Part shown: piece after piece, positions 12,501 through 24,500 of the stretch
Layout of the letters: every line of letters begins with the position of its first letter
How positions within the stretch are numbered: position 1 is the first letter of the stretch
Program-made: the position numbers and the translations under genes
The notes under the pieces: generated by a model
What the model was told of the DNA's origin: nothing
Database searches by the model: none
What the model saw: the letters and a program-made list of their open reading frames with translations, nothing else
DNA from: Corbicula japonica
Lineage: Eukaryota; Mollusca; Bivalvia; Venerida; Cyrenidae
DNA: 64,000 bases
Assembly: GCA_038501625.1 (NCBI GenBank)
Contig: JAZAYU010000942.1
Span: 1 to 64,000, forward strand
Reading direction: 5' to 3'

Positions 12501-15500
12501 GGAATCAATGAGGTTTTGTATTTTGGTATGGGATAATGAACATAGACCATGTATATCATATAGCGTTTCAAACTGACTGAGAAGAGGAAGGTCTAATTTA
12601 CAGAAATCGAACTTCGTCAGATATAGCTCTTTTAGCTGGCAGGTCTGTGGAAGGTCTAGCGCTCTAACAAGTATATTTGTCATGTGTAGCTTCTGAAGAT
12701 TTTCAGTTTTAGAGAGATCTAGTTCCCTAAGAGGTACATATTCTAGATGAAGTTGCTGTAGTCTGCATGTCTTTGAGAAATCTATATTATTGATAGGTGT
12801 CTGTTTCAGATGAAGCTCAAGTAGATTACTAATTCGCGAGATGTCGAGCTCACTGAGAGGTATCTGTTCGAGGTAAAGCTGTTGTACTTCACTAGACGTC
12901 GGAATGAATAACCTTCTAAGAGGTATGTTTTTCAAATGAAGCTCAATGAGTTTGTCGATAGATGAAAGCTCTAGTTCCTGGAGAGGTATCTTTTCGAGAT
13001 AAATCTTCTGTATTTTTCTGGTCTCCGAAATGTTTAACGAATCGAGAGGTATCTCTTTCAGATTTAGATCATTAATTTTTGTGGTATGCGAGAGGTCTAA
13101 TACAGGGAGCGGTACCTTTTCTATATGTAGTTGTTTTAGATGCCTACATACCGAAATATCCAACTCTTCAATAGATATGTCTTTCAGATTAAGTTCATTT
13201 AGCGTTATGGTATGCGGAAGATTTAACCAATAGAGTGGTACCTTTTCCACATGTAGCTGCTTCAGTTCGCTGATCATTGAAATGTCTAAATATATGAGAG
13301 GTATCTCTTTTAGATACAAACAGCTTAGCATGGGGTTAGGTGAGAGATCTAGGTAATTCAGAATTATTTTTTCTAGATGTAGCGACTGTAAATTGCAAAA
13401 TGCCGAACTGTCGAAGTCATCGAGAGGTATCTCTATCAGATGTAGCTGTTCTAGCTCGGTGTTCTGCTCATGTGGTAGGGCCGATCTTTGGATGTTTAGG
13501 TCATGAACTGGTACATTTTCAAGCATCAAGGATCTTAGATTTCTGCACTGAAATAATTCCAGTCTTCTAAGAGGTGTATTTTTTATTTCAATGCGCTCGA
13601 GTGTGTTGAATCTGGGGAACTTTATATCGCAGAAAGGTGTGTTAGACAAGTTAAGCTCCTTTAGCTGGTTAAGATCAGAAAGATTCAATAGTAAACCTAA
13701 ACAACTTTCTTGATGGTCCGAGCACTGTATCTCTTTTAAGGTGAGTTGTAGAAGCATTCTTGCCATTCCTATGGTAAAAAGGAGCTGGTCGATATCGTTG
13801 TGAGGAATGATAAATGACGAACAATAAGACTTCAGAATGTATTCGTTGACGCGAAGCTCACGTAAAGGTAACATCTGAAGATGGAGCTCCGAAAGCGTTC
13901 TCACATTTGAGAGATCTAAGCAAGTAAGCGGTATTGTCTCAAGTGTAATGCTCTTTAGTTGGCTACTTTCTGTCATAACTATATCACTGACAGGCACGTC
14001 TTGAAGAGATAGCCTTTTTAACTGGTTGAGCTGGGAGAGATTTAATGTTACACCAGGACAACAGTCATGATGGTCTGTGCAATGAATGCTTGTTAGATTA
14101 AGTGCTTTCAACAATGATACGCTTCTTATGGACCAAAGAAACTGGTGTAATCTAATGTGCGGAAACAATATCGAAGAAATATTGGCTTCAGTTTCACTTT
14201 CAGTGTTTATGTGAATCTCCTTTAAAGAGACTATTTCCAAATGCATTTTCTGTAAATTTCTGGCATGAGTAAGATCTAGCATACTGAGAGAAACATGAAC
14301 CATTGTTAACGTCTGTAGCTGGCTGTTTTGGATGAGGTTCAAATGCATGTCAGGACAACTTTCAGGATGGTCTAGACATTGAATTTGTTTCAAGAAGAGA
14401 TTTTTAATCCTGATCAAGCATCCGATGGAACAAAAAAGTTGGTTTATATACGTATGCGGTAAAGAAACACGTGAAATGTAGGCTTTCTCTATAAATGGCA
14501 AACGAACGTTGTTTTTAAGCTCAAGCAAAGGTTTGTCATTCAGATGTATCCGCGGCGGCTTACTGGTTTGTGGTAGGTCTAAATTTTGAAGAAGTATCTC
14601 CTTCATATGTAGATTATTAAGCTTGCCAGACTGAGGTAGGTCTAGCTGACATAGAGGTATTTTCTTCAGATAGAGATTTTGTAGTTGACTTGTATGCGAG
14701 AGGCACAGCTTTCCGAGAGGTATCTTCTCAATGTGCAGCGTGCGTAGTGGGAATTCCTCCGAACAGGCTAGTCCAGGTGAAGATATGGTCTCTAATGGAA
14801 CGCAAGTTAAATCGTTAATCCCTGTGAGATGTAGCACAACGACCGGCACTGTCTTAAGACATAACATTATCATCTTGCTTTGCACTGAGAGATTCAAGGT
14901 GACACCAGGACACCTACTAGGATGGTCGAGACAATGTATTTCTTTCAATGAGAGTTCTGTAAGTGTTATCAAACTCGTTACTGATCTCGCAAGCTTATTT
15001 ATAATGTTGTGTGGTAATGATATTGATGACACTTCCGCTACGACTAAGCACTCTTTGGAGAACTCGGAGTTCAAACGGAACTGATGAAGAGGTGTATAGT
15101 CCAGATATATATGTTGAACCATATTAAGCTGGGCTGCACCCATTTCAGTTACAGGTATCCAGAACATATTAAACTGAAAGATTTTCAGTGGTAAGTCTGA
15201 AGAGGTGTAAGCAAGATCTAAGCTATTAGCCGTTTTTAATGAAGTTTCGTTAAGTGACAAGAGTTTGGCATCCGCCGTATTTGACTTGACGTTTTCTGAA
15301 TTTATATGGATCTTCCGGAGAGGTACTTTTTCCAAAAGTATTCTCTGAAAAGTGTGCGAACAGGAAAAATTTTCAACAGTGATGTTCACTTGGAAGAGAG
15401 GTTGTTTCTGTAAATAGTTTTCCTGGCAGTTGTTCGGCGAAATCCTATGTTCCAGGCATTCTGTCCGTTTCAGTGTTAGAGTTTTACGAACTTTGTAGCT

Positions 15501-18500
15501 TTCAGTAGATTTGGTTTCCACTATGCACATCTTGAGACATTCAGCATTTACTTTGAGCTCAATAATAGGTATATGTTTTAGATAAAGCGTGGTAAGCTTG
15601 CTGCCTTGAAAAAGATCGAAAAAGCTGACAGGTATATCATCCAAAGTTAGCCTTTCCAACTGGCTTTTCTTACACAGGTTCAATGATAATCCAGTACAGC
15701 TGTCTGGTTGATGGTCTGAGCATTTAATATTTTTCACAGATAGTTCTTTAAGCATTTTAGCGCTTCCTATTGAACTCATGAACAAAAGTATATTCTCATG
15801 TTTTAATGAAAACGGCACAGAGTCTGTTTGCATGTCAAACTGCTCCAGGCATTCAAAGTTTAGGTACAGCTCAGACAGTGATAGATGTCTATCTTTGATA
15901 TGAATTCTCCGTAGATGGCTTGCCGTTGATGTATTTAATACACTTACTGGTACTTGTTGCAGAGTTAACGTCAATAGTTTGCTGTTCTGACAGAAAATCA
16001 ACGGAAAACCAGGACAAGTGTAACCATGTTCAGAGCACCGTAGCCGTTGCAATATGACTTTTTCAAGCATTTCCCCTTTACCTACTGAACAAAAGAATGA
16101 ATGAGCTAATGAATGTAAATATGATAATTCGACGTCTTTTAGTTCACACACCTTTAATTGTTTCGGTTCAATGTTTATCATAAAACGACGAATATCTTCC
16201 AGATATATATTTTCAAGCTGATTGGCCTGAAATGTATCTAACTGACAGATGGGTATTTTCTTTAAATGAAGCTTTGTTAGGTTGCTGAGCTCAGAAAACT
16301 TTAAAGGGACACCATGACAGTTGCCGTTATGGTCCGAGCACTCTATTTGTGTTAAGGTAAGTTCTTTAAGCATTCGTCCGTTTCCAATGGAACACATGAT
16401 GTCGTGTATATTGTTGTGGGATAATGAACACTTGCTGGTGAGGTCAGCGGATATCTCACACAGACGAAGACACTCTGTGTTAATTTCTAGCTGATATACG
16501 GGTATATTTGTCAGGCTCATTTCACGTAACTGACTGAGCATAGAGAGGTCAAGTTTACAGAGAGAAACTTCATTTAAAGTTATCTCCTCCAGCTGTGTGT
16601 TCGTGGACAGATCCAAGTCACTGAGAGGTATGTTCACCAAATATATCTTGTGTAGCTGACATGCAAGACTAAGGTCTAGCTGCCGAAGAGGGATCTCTAC
16701 CAGAGAGAGCCGTAGCAGCTTTATGTTCTGTATGAGGTCCGTCGTCCTGATAATTTGAGAGTCCGAAAAGTCTAGTTTAAGAAGAGGTATGTTTTCTAAC
16801 TGCAACTGTTCTAGCTTTTCGTGCACGATCAAATTCAAATTAACACCGCGAAAGCGTTTCATGTCTGCACCAAATAAAACTGAAATAAAGCCAACACCTG
16901 TGTCTGATATGCCTTCTATGTAAAGGCCTATCAGTGATTTTATTTCCCCTACATGCTGGTAGAGTAATTGAAAGTCTAGCGCTGAAACATCACAATCATA
17001 GATACAAAGGTATTTTATTGTGTTGGCGGATCTAATGACACTATCAAATAGTGCGGATTTTTTCAAATCAATACTTTCTATATGTTCTATCCTCAGTGTC
17101 TCGAGGCTCGAAGAAACATTCTGAAAAAACCGTCTTACCACTTTCCTCTCATTTTCAGGTTTCCTTACCATCCTGGCAAAATCTAAATCACATGATTTCG
17201 CGTTACTGGTATTTGAATCAACTATTTTTGAACAGAATGGTTGTTCACAAATATCTGTCAGGAATATATCTTGAAGATGTATATAAGGTTCCCGATTTGT
17301 GTTGTTAATACTTTCTTCTATGCATGCGATCTGCATCAGTTGATAAGCTCTCATTATAGTTTTGCTTTGTTCATACTCCGACCAGTCCGGCGATGCAATA
17401 AACGATCTGTAATGACAGATGACCTGGCTCTGCTCAGTTACTTTATGTATGTGTTGAAAAATATCTGAGCACACATCTGGGTTCATGCCACTGACAAAAA
17501 TGAACACATTTGACATTTCTAAAACATCTGGAACCGTTTTGCATATTTTCAAAATGGTTGAAAGAACGTCTTTGTTTGTAAAATCTGTCTGTATATAAAA
17601 AGCAGAGAAGAATTCTTGAATTGATTTATGCTGGAAATACACTTTATGGCGGATTTTGGATATACTATGAGAATCCTTGGTTTGACATAACACTCCAGTT
17701 TTCAAGCAAAATTCAAGTTCGGTCTCCTCCAGATATATCAAAACATCTTCGCTGTCGATTACAAGCGCTGTCTCCTTTATTTCGCTAAAGAGAGATGAAA
17801 AAGCTAATTTCCCTATTTTGGAAAGCAAATGTATGCACCTTCTACATACTGAGTTGTTCTTCATACACTTTGGCACTGATGTATTTGCACTTGAATCTGT
17901 CATTCTTAATCTCGGCAAATTCGACTTTTTCAGTCCTCGCTCCAGCGTCAGCTCAATGACTTTACTGTATATTTCACATCTGGATTTACCAATTGGAATA
18001 CCTTCAGACCACAGGCAAATCAGGTGTAGCTTTATGTAGGGATTGTTTCGAATGTCACCAGCCGATGAAACTGCTATATCAAAGTCATTGATATCATATT
18101 TAATATCGCTTGGATTTCTTTTGTTCAGAATAGCTATAGCATTGCGTTCTAATTGTAGAGAGGCTGTTTCATCAAGATGGGATATTTCCACGTGCTTATC
18201 AATGTGTGCCGAAGACAGCCCTACAGTACCTAGTTTCCAAGATCTCGTAGTAGTAAGAACTGTACAACTTTTTGGATAACTATTATATGGGGTTTGGTGA
18301 GGCCACTCGTCTAGCCCGTCTAAAATCAACAAACAACGCTTCTCGTTTAGAACTTGTTCCAAAAAGTCTCTGTTGTATTGTGATCTCCTCGCCAAGTTAG
18401 AACACGATTTCTGAATTAAGTCAGTTATATTGCATTGGCCGCAGTCATGATAATCGCGGAGATGTAAAAGAAAAAGTAAATCAAACTCTTTAACTGGTTT

Positions 18501-21500
18501 TATGTCATTTAAATTGTATTTGTCGGCTGAGGTCTCGTCAGGTTTGTGTGACTGGCACCAGTGCATAGTAACATACTTCGAAAAAGATGTTTTTCCTAGG
18601 CCTGCATCTGCTGTCATGTAGACTTTCTTAAACTCGAGATTGTCTAGGAAAAATAATTGACCAATTGAAGATATATATTGTTTATCTGAGACGTTATCTT
18701 TGTCATGCTGATTTCTGTTATCTTTTTGTTCGTCAGCAAACTTGAGCATATGAGGCTTTGCAAACGCCGATATCGGAGGTCTTACATAGAAATCTAACAA
18801 AGGCACGTCATGCTCATCTACAAGTGGTGAGAGTGACAGGGTTGATTCGTTGTCACGGTAGTATGTGATTAAGTCTTCCTTGAGAGCTGTTGAAAAGTAT
18901 ACAGTGTATAAATACTTCAAGACTTAAATTAAAAGAGAAAAAAACAAGCAAACACGTTTGAATGGAACAGAGGTCAACCTAAAAATTACTATGATGAGTA
19001 TTACCTAATTCAATTCATTATTGCAACATATTTTTAACTAATGCAAAAAGGCAATCTGTAAATTGCTTATCGTATTGTTTTCTAGAAAAATGATTACACG
19101 AAATGAATATTTTAATAAAAACATTTTTGAACGAAAACTATAATTTTATTTACCTTACATTAAATATACTAATTTATGTTTTTTCAAAGCACATTACAAT
19201 CACGTTATTTGTTGTAAAAATAAGTGATAAAATCGGAATGAGAATATGATCGCGTGCTACAAATTTAACGTAGAAATAGCAATTTTTGGATGTACTCTTT
19301 CTCTCCGTCTCTTGCTCATAATCAATTAACAAAGTGTGCTGTTTACTTTTGCATATATTTCTGTAGAGAGACACCTATATACTCAGTTAGAGACGTGGCA
19401 TCTCGGGAAGTAATTAACTTTCATTTATGCCAAAGAACAGAATCAATTAAAATTTTATTATTTGGTTATAATTCTCTTCTTTCAAAACTAAAACCTGAAA
19501 TACCTTAAAATGTGGCGTTTTTTCTAATTGTAGTAGATTTTTTCGTTGGTGATGCATTTAAAGGATAAAATGTAGCCAAAGTTGGACATGGCTTCGGCAT
19601 CTCAATCTTAAGCTTACTTGAAGACAGTTTATTTAGATTCATGATTATGACATTGCGTATTACAAAAGTGCATTTGGCATAATATCTGCCAGAAAATCAA
19701 GCCGATAAAAGTAAATTAAGAAAAATTAAGCGCGGCAAGCAGATTTTCGCGGTCCGAGCTTTGCGAACTGAGACGTAAATTCTGGTCGACCAATGGAAAT
19801 CAAGTTCTAGAACTGTGTAGGGCTTGCCATGAACACTGTTACCAGTTTAGCAGGTATTTTAGCCCAGATAAGCAGGATTTGGCTTTCAGCTGTATTCTGT
19901 TATGTTATATAAGCTGTTTATTCTTTTCTGTAGCCAGAGGTAAGAATTTCACCATTTGCTATTTGTTCTTGACCATTTTTGATTCAATCATTACTTTGGT
20001 GAAATAAGAACAAGCATAAACATAATATGTGATGTGTGCTTTGTTGAAAAGTAGCAGTTAATTGGCTGAAAAGTTTGCACATGGTCCATATGAGCAACTC
20101 AACCATGTTAGCAACATGGTAGGTGAGTGATGAAAGTTAGAAACGGCCAGCTTTTTCTGTTTGACTGATAAAATTTGCTTTGCCTGACATACTTTTTTTT
20201 TTACAAAAATGAGTGCTTGTAACAGCATATTTTTCATTTTTCATCTTATATGAGCTTTTATGTGGTAAATGAATGTCAGGTATTCTGGTTCCATCGTCTG
20301 TTTTATAGCATTTCTTAGAAGCACTTTATAAATTTCCTTGACTGTAACTAGAGGCAAAATTGACCATATTTTGCCTCGTCGGCAGACCAGTTTTACTTTG
20401 TTTTCATAAACTGAATGTCATTGTGATGTCAGTTATATGCCCTTTTCTGTTTCAGGTATGTGCTAGTAGGGAGCAAGTGGACTTGTCGTGACGGCTGTGA
20501 TTCTTCGGTTTTGCGATATATCAGAAAGTGAGTGATGGTAGTCATGGTAGTCTTGCTCTTAACACCAGCAAGGATGATGATACTGTTTTGGTTTGGGTCT
20601 TATTTTGCTCAGAAATGGTTCTAAATTTGAACAGAGATCAGTTAATGAGTTCAAGGAAAAAATCTCTCTGCTCTTAAGGTAGCAGTAATGACTGTAGCCA
20701 TACATGCGAATCGGCCCCTGTCAAATTTGAAGAAAAGAGGTAAGTGGGCAAACTGTAAGCTTCATGGCACTTTAATATATTTTAGATGCTATTTTTGCAG
20801 TTTAACATGTGTAAATAGGATCCCCCAAAATTGCTTGACATAATATTTTTGACATTGACACTTTCAGTGTGAGGCAGGTGCTTGGAAATGCTAAACTAAT
20901 ACATTTCTGGCTCTGTCTTCTGTTTGCAATTCTCAAGGGGCATACAAACAAGTGTGAGTAGTGCAAAATCTTGATGGTTTTGGTATATTTTAAGTATGAT
21001 TTAATGCAGCAGTAGGGATTTAACCATGTGTGAGTGGCAAGCATTTATTTTGGTTGTTGGCAATAAGAAAACTGTGTACCAATGAATGTTTGATATTTTG
21101 CCTCGTCGGCCGACCAGTTTTCGCGACCAGAATTTGAAAGTTAATGGTGCTTTAAATTCAACTGAAATGCTTTGAATATAATTTTGCTTTGTTTTCATAA
21201 ACTGAATGTCATTGTGATGTCAGTTATGTGCCCTTTCTGTTTCAGGTATGTGCTGGTAGGGAGCAAGTGGGCTTGTCGTGACGGCTGTGATTCTTCGGTT
21301 GTGCGACATATCAGAAATATCAGTTTACTGCCGCGGAAGTGTTACTCGTCTGGTTCACTACTGTTTACCGATAGTGATAGTTACTATTAAAATGACCCTT
21401 ATTTCCAAGTGAATTGTTGTTATCCTAGAATATCTTCTCTTTCTGAGTTATTCCCGGCAACACTAGATCAAAATGTACATAATCTCCGGCAAGAGCCGAA

Positions 21501-24500
21501 GAAAGTGTGAAACCAGCTAGCCGAATCGAAATGATAACTGGGCTTTATAGTCAATTATCGGATGCTTATTCAATGAATATCTGTTAATATTGCATGTATA
21601 CTGCAAAGAAATGTCCTTAAATTTGAACGGATAATATGCCGCTGATTTATGTCCGTATTTACGGATCGATCGTAGATATAAAATGAGCAAGCCTTAATTT
21701 CCCCGTCTGACGTCGAATTGTTTTGTCGTCGGCCTTTTTTGTTTTTAATGTCAGTAAAACAATGCATTTTGTTAAGTCTATCTACTAGTTTATAAAGCAG
21801 TATGCTTAGAGAATACTTAAATGGTTATAAAATACTTGTGTCAAGTTTTAAAGTTAAAAACGATCCGACTTTCAGAAATATTTCAAAAGTTTTACCGATC
21901 CGATTTTTCCTTTTAAGTTCTAAAGTAATGATGTCTTGCAGGTAAATTAATGAAGTCATTCATGTATTATTGAGGTAATCAGCGGGGACAAAACCCTCTC
22001 GGAATTAAATGAGCGAAAAAAAACAACAACAGAAAAATAATGTTTTATAATTATCTTTTGCCTAAAAAAGCTTTTCAGTAAAATCAAACAATTAATATAT
22101 GTTTCCTTGCAACATACTGCTGATATTTTGTAAAAATATGCATGACATATTCCTATTAAAGCTTGTGTAATTTTATTTTTGGTATTTTAAATAATATAAA
22201 AACTATAACAAAAGTCTACGTAATTTTGGATCATCCCTCGTATTCTCACATGGTCAGAAACGAAATGTAGGATTTTTGTTCGTTATATATACATGCAACG
22301 TATGCATCAATTTTCCGTCAGATCACGAGGTCATCACACGTGTATGGGCGTAATGACACATCGAAATTAAAAAAGAAAACAACTTCGTGCCGCCGTAGGA
22401 TGCATGCTTTCGAAAACCACTTCTAAACACTGTCGGTTTTTGCCGCCAGTCTTAACAAATATTTGGTGTTTCGAGGAAATCGTGTATGTTATGCTTGCTT
22501 AAAGTTGAAATCTGGGACTATCTTTGATAATATATGATAAACATTTGTAATTCAAGTTGCTTTGCAACACTACAATAACTGTTCAAAATTAAAGTATATT
22601 CCAGTGACAATCAATACAAAGTTTAATGTGGGCCCATTTCAAAGGAGAATAACTCAAAACAGACATAATTATAATAAGTATTGTGTTAAATGAACAAATA
22701 CTTTCCTAGTTATTAGCAACAATTAGTTTCATCTTAGTTATTTGAAAGTGGCATAACTAATCAGGTTATCAGGAGTAACCATTCTTGGTGGCTCTAATGA
22801 CTTTCTTCATGCAGATGACACATTCCGACTATAAAGTTTATAGGACAAGTACGTATAAAGTTATCAGCAACATTAAGCTTCAAACTACAGTCATTTGAAA
22901 GGGGCGTGACTAAAGTATTCCGATTTAATCGAAAAAGTTCATTCAAAGTGACAAATCTTACTAAATCGGGTATAGACAATTTGGCAATTCCTCGGTTGTT
23001 GACAAAGAAATGAATACATTTGATTTTATCCGTTTTCTACTTACTAATGGTCTATACACTATATTGCGGTTGGCTGTGTGGCGTTGTATGGCTGAATTCC
23101 GATTAAACGAGCGATAAACGAGCAATAACAAAAGTAGTTATATCAGGGGGTCCAACGTATTTGGTTTTTTCGGAAAAGTAAGTGAGCGACATGTTCTCTG
23201 CGGAACAAAATGGCGGAAAATTGTGTGATTTGGTGCATTTCAGGAGATATTTTGACCTGGTAAGTAGATTTATATCACTGTTATCGTAATATAAATACGC
23301 CTACCCGGAGGCCAGATGTGTAAGCTCCACTCGGCTTTTTAACTTATGTTTCTAGAGGCCTAAACAAAAAGGTTATTGAATGTATAAACTGAAAGATTGT
23401 TTGTTTACAAAGTGAAAATAGAAAATTTTGTGACTTAAAACTGTGTTTTAGTCAAAATATAACGTTCTTGGACCTATTTTAGCGAAATTATTATCGAGTG
23501 TTTTCATATATTTCTTTACGGCGGCTTTTGCACTTTACATGGGTACTTTATGGCCAATTTTTTATGTTCAAACACCTTTAATGTTTGGCGTGGAAGTGGT
23601 AAGCATGTTTTTGTTCGGTGCAGAATCTGAATAACACACTCGTATGCGTTAATATAAGTGAAAGTAAGACACGAGCTGATAACAAATGTTAATAATCAAA
23701 ATAAAAGCCGATTTGTTACCCAAATACGAACATATCGCGTATTTGTTATGCAAAATTATCTACCACATATTATACTTATATATTATTCTACCTCTTGATA
23801 AGTAAACTCCCGCCTTGTGACCACCTCAATTTCAAGACCACCCCGCTGTTACGGGGACTTTTTGAAAGAACAGATTTTTCCTATATAATTCAATGGTCGC
23901 TCGCATCGATTATACGACCACCCCGCTATTCCATATTCCATAATGCGACCACTTTCTACAGTCTTATATGCCCAGTTGCCACTTATTTTGACACCTTAAT
24001 TACGACCACAAGGCATTTGCTCGCTGAATACACAGTCAAGTGCCATTGTCTTTTGGCGAGAAGCGAGTTTACAGTTTACAGTCTTCAAGAATCTGACGTA
24101 ATTTATTCAAGTTAGTGACGTTATTAAAAATAAGATTTACGTTTACGTCAATATTTCAGCGTAAGGAAACAAAATTTAGTTTGTATACATATACACAAAT
24201 GAACAGTAAAAGGTATGCAAGGAAAAGTATCTTGCATGGGACATTCGGTAAGATAGAAAAATCTGTCACCTCCGGTGAACAGTTTTGGCGGGAACTCGGC
24301 AGAGCCTCGTTCCCGCAAAACAGTTCCCCCTCGGTGACAGATTTTTCCATCTTCACCTCACACTCATGCAAGATACTTATAATTCTGTCAAAATTTCTCG
24401 GAATACCCTTATAATAAAATGCTATGCTCAGTATTGTTGTTTGGGTATATTCTGTGTCATATTAACAATATTTAGAGATTTGTGTACGTTAAAAGGAAAG

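Larger units (their letters stand above)
9560..17108 (-). repeat. Protein-coding LRR repeat array (63-bp and about 303-bp periodicities)
   Basis: Repeats of LxxLxLxxIPLxxLDLS alternate with composite blocks whose consensus is roughly LSHxxIxxLxxSIG, MLxELxLxxIxCSDH, CPGVxLNLS, then further IPL/LDLS units and a CLxxC end. Seventeen C-x-[DE]-H (or close) motifs can be counted by eye from about 16340 to about 10015. The Ile-Pro-Leu position replaces the Asn of ordinary LRRs, so the solenoid core may differ from a classical asparagine ladder. Confidence 0.8.
20365..21390 (+). repeat. Tandem duplication (offset about 790 bp) with the exon-like blocks
   Basis: TTTTGCCTCGTCGGC...GACCAGTTTT, then TTTCATAAACTGAATGTCAT and GTGATGTCAGTTAT, occur twice in order; the second copy has about 60 extra bases between the first two markers. 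Confidence 0.75.

Noticed and set aside
9184..18279. Many 60-117-residue ORFs antisense or out of frame within the giant exon
   Set aside because: They follow the 63-bp and 303-bp repeat periodicity of the minus-strand coding sequence and have no domain of their own.
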